A DNA stretch of 6,774 nucleotides from Actinomycetota bacterium (GTDB lineage Bacteria; Actinomycetota; Acidimicrobiia; Acidimicrobiales; Ilumatobacteraceae): the NCBI GenBank assembly GCA_016870295.1, contig VGBY01000057.1:1-6774 (forward strand), read 5' to 3'. This document shows positions 1 to 5,008 of this stretch, one piece after another (position 1 is the first letter of the stretch; the number at the start of each line of letters is the position of its first letter). The position numbers were made by a program, and so were the translations under genes. Under the pieces are notes generated by a model. That model did not search any database and had not been told where the DNA came from. It worked only from the letters and a program-made list of their open reading frames with translations.

Positions 1-107
1 ATGAGCGACAACAACACCGCCACGATCGCGACGCGCAGCACACGCGGCCGGCGCGCAGGGACTGCCACCGCTGCTTCCGGGGGCGGTGGCGGAAATGAAA
101 AACTCAT
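1..107 (-). CDS. Start of an unidentified membrane-anchored or exported protein (partial, cut by the window edge)
   Basis: I do not recognise this gene. The minus-strand frame opens with ATG at 107-105 and stays open for 35 codons to the window edge; an in-frame TAG at 119-117 rules out an earlier start. The predicted N-terminus begins MSFSFPPPPPEAA, with a run of five prolines, then an arginine-rich stretch RRPRVLR (residues 19-25), then a hydrophobic run VAIVAVLLSL that continues off the edge. This order (short proline-rich cytoplasmic tail, positive charges, hydrophobic segment) fits a signal anchor or signal peptide with the N-terminus inside. No good Shine-Dalgarno is visible just upstream, so initiation may be weak or leaderless. 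It lies 175 bases after rpsJ on the same strand, where many bacteria carry rplC; nothing here resembles ribosomal protein L3. The function cannot be told from 35 residues, and a chance open frame is still possible because the sequence is short. Confidence 0.55.
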   Translation of the reverse strand, partial: MSFSFPPPPPEAAVAVPARRPRVLRVAIVAVLLSL

Positions 108-282
108 GACGCCGTTCTACAGCGCCGCACTATCTCGCGACCACCGGGTGCTTGTGATTGTTGACCAACTCTCCACGTGGCGTACATGCGTGCGCGCCCG
201 AAAATGCCCGCTGATGCTTTGCGTGTGACCCGAGTTTCAGCGTGTGGCGAGTTCAACGCCAGGGGCAACGCCACTGGTGGCG
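108..282. other. Intergenic region between rpsJ and the putative membrane protein
   Basis: No convincing gene lies in these 175 bases. The region holds most of a hairpin overlapping the rpsJ stop (267-284), a 7-base direct repeat CAACGCC at 254-260 and 266-272, an 8-base perfect palindrome CCACGTGG at 173-180, and a short inverted repeat GTTG-AC-CAAC at 160-169. A minus-strand GATAGT at 134-129 resembles a -10 box in four of six positions, but I find no matching -35 box at normal spacing, so I do not call a promoter. The gap is much longer than those between the upstream ribosomal genes, which suggests a change of transcription unit. Confidence 0.5.
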
Positions 283-284
283 TT
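267..284 (-). terminator. Hairpin overlapping the rpsJ stop codon, possible terminator or 3'-end stabiliser
   Basis: Read on the minus strand, AACGCCAC-CA-GTGGCGTT is a perfect inverted repeat. In RNA it would most likely form a 7-bp stem with a CCAG tetraloop. The 5' arm begins with the last two bases of the rpsJ stop codon TAA. No run of T follows (the next bases are GCCCCTGG), so it is not a textbook intrinsic terminator. Weak or U-less terminators are reported in high-GC bacteria, and the stem could instead protect the mRNA 3' end or pause polymerase. A second copy of the 3' arm core (GGCGTT, 260-255) could pair instead, giving a larger loop. Confidence 0.35.
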
Positions 285-597
285 AGGCCATCTTGATTTC
301 GATGTCAACGCCGGCGGCGATCTCGAGGCGCTGCAGCGTCTCGACCGTCTTGGCGTTGGCATCGACGATGTCGATGAGGCGCTTGTGGATGCGCATCTCG
401 AAGTGTTCGCGCGAATCTTTGTCGACGTGCGGACCACGAATCACCGTGTAGCGGTGCTTGTCGGTGGGCAGCGGAATCGGACCGCGGACGGTCGCCGCAG
501 TGCGCACGACCGTCTCGACGATCTTCTTCGACTCGCTGTCGAGCACGGAGTGATCAAACGCCTTCAAGCGGATGCGAATGCCCTGCTTTTGCGCCAT
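283..597 (-). CDS. rpsJ: 30S ribosomal protein S10 (NusE)
   Basis: This encodes S10, a protein of the 30S head that, as NusE, also binds NusB and NusG in transcription antitermination and transcription-translation coupling. The 104-residue product is the usual length and opens MAQKQGIRIRLKAFDH, matching the family's RIRIRLKAFDH start. The signature GPIPLPT sits at about residues 39-45, where the long loop that reaches into the 30S head begins. It is followed by RGPHVDKDSREHFEMR at about 54-69, and the protein ends with AAGVDIEIKMA. The valine equivalent to E. coli V57, a site of tetracycline-resistance changes, is unchanged (V58). The ATG at 597-595 is preceded by AGGG with an 8-base spacer. 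It starts 31 bases after tuf, so it looks like the last gene of the str transcription unit. The identification is secure. Confidence 0.98.
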   Translation of the reverse strand: MAQKQGIRIRLKAFDHSVLDSESKKIVETVVRTAATVRGPIPLPTDKHRYTVIRGPHVDKDSREHFEMRIHKRLIDIVDANAKTVETLQRLEIAAGVDIEIKMA

Positions 598-628
598 GAT
601 CGCTGCCCTGCTGCCCCGTCGACCCGTG

Positions 629-1813
629 TTACTTCAGGATCTTCGTGACGCGGCCGGCACCGACGGTGCGACCACCTTCGCGGATGGCGAAACGCAGACC
701 TTCGTCCATGGCGATCGGCTTGCCGAGCTCCACGGTCATGACCACGTTGTCACCAGGCATCACCATCTCGGTGCCGGCGGGCAACTGGATGGTGCCGGTC
801 ACGTCGGTGGTGCGGAAGAAGAACTGCGGACGGTAGTTGTTGAAGAACGGCTTGTGACGGCCGCCCTCTTCCTTCTTCAACACGTACACCTGTCCCTCGA
901 ACTGGGTGTGCGGGGTGATCGAGCCCGGCTTGCAGAGCACTTGGCCGCGCTCCACGTCTTCTTTCTTCGTGCCGCGCAAGAGCGCACCGATGTTGTCACC
1001 GGCTTGACCCTCGTCGAGCAACTTGCGGAACATTTCCACGCCGGTGCAGACGGTCTTCTGCGTGTCGCGCAGACCGACGATTTCGATTTCGTCGCCGGTG
1101 TTGACCTTGCCCTGCTCCACCTTGCCGGTGACGACGGTGCCACGACCAGTGATCGTGAAGACGTCTTCGATCGGCATGAGGAACGGCTTGTCGAGCTCAC
1201 GCTTGGGCTGCGGGATGTACTCGTCGCAGGCCTTCATGAGTTCCATGATCTTTTCCTGCCATGCGGCATCGCCCTCGAGGGCCTTCAGGGCCGACACGCG
1301 AACCACCGGCACATCGGCGCCGGGGAACTCGTACGAGGTGAGGAGGTCGCGGACTTCGCCCTCGACCAACTCGAGCATGTCGGCGTCGTCGACGACGTCG
1401 GACTTGTTCAAGGCGACGACGATGTACGGCACACCGACCTGACGGGCGAGCAACACGTGCTCGCGAGTCTGTGGCATCGGGCCGTCGGTGGCGGCGACCA
1501 CGAGGATCGCACCGTCGACCTGGGCGGCACCGGTGATCATGTTCTTGATGTAGTCGGCGTGGCCGGGCATGTCGACGTGCGCGTAGTGGCGCTTCTCGGT
1601 CTCGTATTCAATGTGCGCGATCGAGATGGTGATACCGCGCGCCTTCTCTTCTGGCGCCTTGTCGATCTGGTCGAACGGCGTGTACTCAGCGAGACCCTTG
1701 TCGGCCAGCGTCTTGGAGATCGCGGCGGTCAGCGTGGTCTTGCCGTGGTCGATGTGTCCCATCGTTCCGATGTTGACGTGCGGCTTGTTGCGCTCGAATT
1801 TACCCTTCGACAT
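629..1813 (-). CDS. tuf: Translation elongation factor Tu (EF-Tu)
   Basis: EF-Tu is the cytoplasmic GTPase that carries aminoacyl-tRNA to the ribosomal A site. The 394-residue product has the normal length and three domains: the G domain (about 1-205) and two beta-barrels (about 215-300 and 302-394). Visible motifs are the P-loop GHIDHGKT (19-26), the switch I end RGITI (59-63), G3 as DMPGH (81-85) with the catalytic histidine H85, G4 as NKSD (136-139) and G5 SAL (174-176). Domain III carries RPQFFFRTTDVTG, and the end reads RTVGAGRVTKILK. The family more often has DCPGH and NKCD, so two cysteines of E. coli EF-Tu are replaced by Met82 and Ser138. The ATG at 1813-1811 follows a strong GAGGAG at 9 bases. 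The gene lies 48 bases after fusA and 31 before rpsJ, consistent with co-transcription. No second tuf copy is visible here. Confidence 0.99.
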   Translation of the reverse strand: MSKGKFERNKPHVNIGTMGHIDHGKTTLTAAISKTLADKGLAEYTPFDQIDKAPEEKARGITISIAHIEYETEKRHYAHVDMPGHADYIKNMITGAAQVDGAILVVAATDGPMPQTREHVLLARQVGVPYIVVALNKSDVVDDADMLELVEGEVRDLLTSYEFPGADVPVVRVSALKALEGDAAWQEKIMELMKACDEYIPQPKRELDKPFLMPIEDVFTITGRGTVVTGKVEQGKVNTGDEIEIVGLRDTQKTVCTGVEMFRKLLDEGQAGDNIGALLRGTKKEDVERGQVLCKPGSITPHTQFEGQVYVLKKEEGGRHKPFFNNYRPQFFFRTTDVTGTIQLPAGTEMVMPGDNVVMTVELGKPIAMDEGLRFAIREGGRTVGAGRVTKILK

Positions 1814-1822
1814 TGCTTTCTT

Positions 1823-1828
1823 CTCCTC
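1823..1828 (-). promoter_or_regulatory. Strong Shine-Dalgarno of tuf
   Basis: The minus strand reads GAGGAG, nearly perfectly complementary to the 16S 3' end, with 9 bases to the tuf ATG. It is the best ribosome binding site in the window, as expected for one of the most abundant proteins in the cell. The surrounding fusA-tuf gap is purine- and A-rich on this strand, which should keep the site unstructured. Confidence 0.85.
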
Positions 1829-1861
1829 TTGTTGCTTTCTCTTGTGTTAAGACCGTTGTTG

Positions 1862-3943
1862 CTATTCGCCACGCACCCGCTTGACGATTTCTTGCGAGAT
1901 CGCCTCGGGTACCTGCTGGTACGAGTGGAATTGCATGGTGTACGTCGCGCGCCCTTGGGTGCGAGAACGCAAATCTGTACTGTATCCGAACATTTCCGAA
2001 AGCGGAACCTGCGCCTTCACGTTCTGGAAGTTGCCGTTGGCCTCCATGCCTTCGATGCGGCCACGGCGGCTGGACAAGTCGCCGATGACGTCGCCCATGT
2101 AGTTCTCCGGCGTGACGACTTCCACCGCCATGATCGGCTCCAAAAGCACGGGGCGCGCCAGGCCAGCAGCCTTCTTGAACGCCATCTGACCGGCGATCTT
2201 GAACGCCATTTCGTTGGAGTCGACGTCGTGGTACTGACCGTCCACCAAGCTGACCTTCACATCGACCGTCGGATATCCCGCGAGCACGCCGTTGTCGAGC
2301 GCCGCTTGGATGCCTTGGTTGGTCGGCTGAATGAACTCGCGCGGAATACGACCACCCTTGATGTCGTCGACGAACTCATAGCCCTTGCCCGGGTTCGGCT
2401 CGACGGTGATCTTCACGACCGCGAACTGACCCGAACCGCCGGATTGCTTGATGTGTCGGTACTCGACGGTGTCGACGGTCTTCGTCACCGTTTCGCGGTA
2501 CGCCACTTGTGGCTTGCCGACGGTGGCATCGACGCTGAACTCGCGTTGCATGCGGTCGACGAGAATTTCCAGGTGCAACTCACCCATGCCGGAGATCACG
2601 GTTTGGCCGGTCTCGTGGTCGGTGCGCACGCGGAAGGTGGGGTCTTCGTCGGAGAGCGACTTGAGCGCCTTGCCCAGTTTGTCCTGGTCGTTCTTCGTCT
2701 TCGGTTCGATCGCGACGTGGATCACGGGATCGGGGAAGATCATGCGCTCCAAGATGATCGGGTTGTCACGATCGCAGAGCGTGTCACCGGTGGTGACGTC
2801 CTTGAAGCCGAGACCCGCGACGATGTCACCGGCGCGCGCAATGTCGATGTCTTCGCGCTGGTTGGCATGCATCAACAGCAGGCGGCCGACGCGCTCGCGC
2901 TTTTCTTTCACTGAGTTGTACAACTCTTCGCCCTTGGCAATTTGGCCGGAGTACACGCGGAAGTACGTGAGTTTGCCGAACGGGTCGGCAACGATCTTGA
3001 ACGCGAGCGCCGCAAACGGAGCCTTCTCGTTGGCCTCCCGCGAGATCTTCTCGTCGCCCTTCAGGTTGGTGCCTTCGGCAGCCGGAATGTCGAGCGGCGA
3101 TGGCAGGTAATCCACCACGCAGTCGAGCATCTGCTGCACGCCCTTGTTCTTGAATGCCGAGCCGCACAACACCGGCACGAAACTGAACGCGAGCGTGCCG
3201 GCACGAATTGCGCGACGCAGATCGTCTTCGGAGAGATCACCATCGTTGATGTAGCGCTCCATGATCTCTTCGTTCTCACCGGCGGCGAGCTCGAGCAACT
3301 CTGCGCGGTATTGCTTGGCCTTCTCCGCATATTCGGCGGGAATGTCGGCCTCGAAGTACTTCGAGTCTTTGTCGTCGCCGTCCCACTGAATGGCCTTCAT
3401 CTTCACGATGTCGATGATTCCGCGGTACTCCTGCTCGCCGCCGAGCGGCAACTGAATCACGGCGGGCTTGCTCTGCAAGCGCTCCTTGATCATGTCGACG
3501 GTGCGGTAGAAGTTGGCGCCGGTGCGGTCCATCTTGTTGATGAAGCACAGACGTGGCACGCGGTACTTGTTGGCCTGGCGCCACACGGTTTCGGTCTGCG
3601 GCTCGACGCCGGCAACCGAGTCGAACACGGCGACGGCACCGTCGAGCACGCGCAGCGAACGCTCGACTTCGATGGTGAAGTCCACGTGGCCAGGGGTGTC
3701 GATGATGTTGATGCGGTGGTCGCGCCAGAACGCGGTGGTCGCGGCGGCGGTGATGGTGATGCCACGCTCCTGCTCCTGCACCATGTGGTCCATGATCGCT
3801 GCACCTTCGTGCACTTCGCCGATCTTGTACGACTTGCCGGTGTAGTAGAGCACGCGCTCGGTGGTGGTCGTCTTGCCGGCGTCAATGTGCGCCATGATGC
3901 CGATGTTTCGGTATCGCTCGAGTGGGAACTCTCTCTCGGACAT
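1862..3943 (-). CDS. fusA: Translation elongation factor G (EF-G)
   Basis: EF-G is the GTPase that drives tRNA-mRNA translocation and, with RRF, ribosome recycling. The 693-residue product has the full family length. The G domain shows the P-loop AHIDAGKT (18-25), the switch I end RGITI (60-64), DTPGH (82-86) with catalytic H86, NKMD (136-139) and GSAFKNKG (261-268). Domain II follows from about 300, and domain III contains GMGELHLEI (452-460). Domain IV carries the tip loop GQYHDVDSNE (569-578), which enters the decoding centre, and domain V has GYSTDLRSRTQGRA (653-666). Switch I reads GAAIMDHMVQEQERG, where most EF-Gs have GAATMDWMEQEQERG. The ATG at 3943-3941 is preceded by GGAG at a 9-base spacing and gives an N-terminus (MSEREFPLERYRNIGIMAH) of normal length. 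It sits between rpsG (40-base gap) and tuf (48-base gap). The G-domain and domain IV signatures are intact, so this is the translocating EF-G and not a diverged paralogue. Confidence 0.98.
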   Translation of the reverse strand: MSEREFPLERYRNIGIMAHIDAGKTTTTERVLYYTGKSYKIGEVHEGAAIMDHMVQEQERGITITAAATTAFWRDHRINIIDTPGHVDFTIEVERSLRVLDGAVAVFDSVAGVEPQTETVWRQANKYRVPRLCFINKMDRTGANFYRTVDMIKERLQSKPAVIQLPLGGEQEYRGIIDIVKMKAIQWDGDDKDSKYFEADIPAEYAEKAKQYRAELLELAAGENEEIMERYINDGDLSEDDLRRAIRAGTLAFSFVPVLCGSAFKNKGVQQMLDCVVDYLPSPLDIPAAEGTNLKGDEKISREANEKAPFAALAFKIVADPFGKLTYFRVYSGQIAKGEELYNSVKEKRERVGRLLLMHANQREDIDIARAGDIVAGLGFKDVTTGDTLCDRDNPIILERMIFPDPVIHVAIEPKTKNDQDKLGKALKSLSDEDPTFRVRTDHETGQTVISGMGELHLEILVDRMQREFSVDATVGKPQVAYRETVTKTVDTVEYRHIKQSGGSGQFAVVKITVEPNPGKGYEFVDDIKGGRIPREFIQPTNQGIQAALDNGVLAGYPTVDVKVSLVDGQYHDVDSNEMAFKIAGQMAFKKAAGLARPVLLEPIMAVEVVTPENYMGDVIGDLSSRRGRIEGMEANGNFQNVKAQVPLSEMFGYSTDLRSRTQGRATYTMQFHSYQQVPEAISQEIVKRVRGE

Positions 3944-3952
3944 GGGGGGATA

Positions 3953-3956
3953 CTCC
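3953..3956 (-). promoter_or_regulatory. Shine-Dalgarno of fusA followed by a C6 tract
   Basis: The minus strand reads ACGGAGTAT, then six C residues directly before the fusA ATG. GGAG lies 9 bases from the start codon, a good spacing, and supports the ATG at 3943. The homopolymer lies inside the spacer, so any change in its length would alter the spacing and not the reading frame. Confidence 0.75.
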
Positions 3957-3983
3957 GTTTAGTGGCCTAGTGGGGTTCTCGGT

Positions 3984-4454
3984 TTACCAGCGGTAGTGCG
4001 CGAAGGCCTTGTTGGCTTCCGCCATCTTCTGCATGTCTTCGCGCTTCTTCATCGACGCACCGACGCCGTTGGAGGCGTCCATCAGTTCGTTGGCGAGGCA
4101 CTCGGCCATCGTCTTCTCGCGACGGTCGCGGGCGTTCTCCACCACCCAACGGATGGCGAGCGTCGTCGAGCGACGCGGTTTCACCTCGACCGGCACCTGG
4201 TAGGTGGCGCCACCGACACGGCGGCTGCGCACTTCGAGCGGCGGCTTGACGTTGTCGATCGCCCGCTTCAGCGTGGCGAGTGGTTCGCTGCTCGTCTTTT
4301 GTTCGATCATCTTCAGTGCGCCGTACACGATTTGTTCGGCGGTGCTCTTCTTGCCGTGCAACATCACCTTGTTGACGACTTGCGTGACGAGCGTGGAATG
4401 GAAGACGGGATCAGCGAGCAGTTCGCTGCGTACGGCGGGACCTTTGCGTGACAT
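3984..4454 (-). CDS. rpsG: 30S ribosomal protein S7
   Basis: S7 is a primary 16S rRNA binding protein that nucleates assembly of the 30S head and touches the E-site tRNA. The 156-residue product matches the standard bacterial length. It begins MSRKGPAVRSELLADPVF and contains NKVMLHGKKSTAEQIVYGAL (about 28-47). The beta-hairpin region PPLEVRSRRVGGATYQVPVE lies at about 70-90, the helical block RREKTMAECLANELMDA follows at about 111-127, and the protein ends KAFAHYRW. The ATG at 4454-4452 lies 7 bases after the rpsL stop. An AGG that begins within that TAG stop serves as a modest Shine-Dalgarno at 6 bases, so the two genes are probably translationally coupled. In E. coli, S7 represses its operon through a structure in a much longer rpsL-rpsG spacer; there is no room for that structure here. 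Confidence 0.98.
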   Translation of the reverse strand: MSRKGPAVRSELLADPVFHSTLVTQVVNKVMLHGKKSTAEQIVYGALKMIEQKTSSEPLATLKRAIDNVKPPLEVRSRRVGGATYQVPVEVKPRRSTTLAIRWVVENARDRREKTMAECLANELMDASNGVGASMKKREDMQKMAEANKAFAHYRW

Positions 4455-4461
4455 CGTCGAC

Positions 4462-4833
4462 CTACTTCGAGCGCTTCGCGCCGTAACGGCTGCGTGCCTG
4501 CTTGCGATCCTTCACGCCGGAAGCGTCGAGCGCACCGCGGATGATCTTGTAACGAACACCTGGCAGGTCGCGCACGCGACCGCCGCGCACGAGCACGATC
4601 GAGTGCTCCTGCAAGTTGTGGCCCTCGCCCGGGATGTATGCGGTGACTTCGACGCCGCTGGTGAGGCGTACGCGGGCCACTTTGCGCAGGGCGGAGTTGG
4701 GCTTTTTCGGGGTGGTGGTGAACACGCGGGTGCAGACACCGCGACGCTGCGGCGAGCCCTTCAGCGCCGGGGTCTTGGTTTTGGACGACTTCGAGCTGCG
4801 CCCTTGGCGGATCAACTGTTGGATTGTGGGCAC
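4462..4833 (-). CDS. rpsL: 30S ribosomal protein S12
   Basis: S12 lies at the decoding centre and controls accuracy of codon reading; streptomycin acts next to it. I chose GTG at 4833-4831 because it gives a 123-residue protein starting (M)PTIQQLIRQGR, the usual family start and length. An in-frame GTG at 4884-4882 would add 17 residues and cannot be excluded. Conserved features are QRRGVCTRVFTTTPKKPNSALRK in two adjoining blocks (about 29-51), EVTAYIPGEGHNLQEHS (62-78), and GGRVRDLPGVRY (84-95) with D89, the aspartate methylthiolated by RimO in some bacteria. Lys43 is present, but position 88, lysine in E. coli and M. tuberculosis, is Arg here (codon CGC, 4572-4570). No good Shine-Dalgarno precedes 4833; only purine-rich GAAAGAAAG lies upstream, too far for a standard site. 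The stop TAG is 7 bases before rpsG. The identity is certain; the start is less so. Confidence 0.95.
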   Translation of the reverse strand: MPTIQQLIRQGRSSKSSKTKTPALKGSPQRRGVCTRVFTTTPKKPNSALRKVARVRLTSGVEVTAYIPGEGHNLQEHSIVLVRGGRVRDLPGVRYKIIRGALDASGVKDRKQARSRYGAKRSK

Positions 4834-5008
4834 GCGAACAACCGATTGCTTTCTTTCGTAGGACTGACGGGCACTGACTTTCACCCAGCCGAGGCGACCA
4901 CGAAGGCCGCCAGCAGCGAGCGCTACAGCCTACGGGCAGCCCTGCGCGGTCGCCAACCCCCGCCCCGTTACCGGGCGTGCGATACAGCGGTCGTGCGTCG
5001 GACGCGGA
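4834..5008. other. GC-rich spacer between rpoC and rpsL
   Basis: These 175 bases hold no separate gene that I can support. Several short inverted repeats occur: CCCG-TTAC-CGGG at 4964-4975, which on the minus-strand RNA gives a 4-bp stem with a GUAA (GNRA-type) loop; GGGC-A-GCCC at 4934-4942; and GCGTC-G-GACGC at 4995-5005. None is followed by a T run on the minus strand, so no standard terminator separates rpoC from rpsL. ACTGAC is repeated at 4863-4868 and 4873-4878, exactly 10 bases apart. A poor promoter-like pair on the minus strand (GTGAAA at 4884-4879, TACGAA at 4860-4855, spacer 18) would give a short leader for rpsL, but the match is weak. Confidence 0.45.

Noticed and set aside
129..157. 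Possible promoter before the membrane-protein frame (GATAGT at 134-129)
   Set aside because: No -35-like sequence lies at 16-18 bases upstream, and a four-of-six match to a -10 box is expected by chance.
173..180. CCACGTGG palindrome as a regulator site
   Set aside because: A single 8-base palindrome in GC-rich DNA is weak evidence; no second copy or known operator is recognisable.
1..228. Plus-strand frame of 75 codons starting at base 1
   Set aside because: It has a Gly run and no recognisable motif, it runs against all neighbours, and its first part is antisense to a frame with a sensible membrane-anchor N-terminus.
244..648. Plus-strand frame of 134 codons over rpsJ
   Set aside because: It is antisense to S10, which is unmistakable, and has no recognisable content.
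572..2914. Plus-strand open frame of 780 codons antisense to tuf and half of fusA
   Set aside because: It crosses two well-identified minus-strand genes and their spacer. Its translation is rich in His, Asp, Val and Leu without recognisable motifs, the usual mirror of high-GC codon bias on the other strand.
2942..3970. Plus-strand open frame of 342 codons antisense to the 5' half of fusA
   Set aside because: Same mirror effect: it lies entirely opposite EF-G's conserved G domain and has no recognisable domain.
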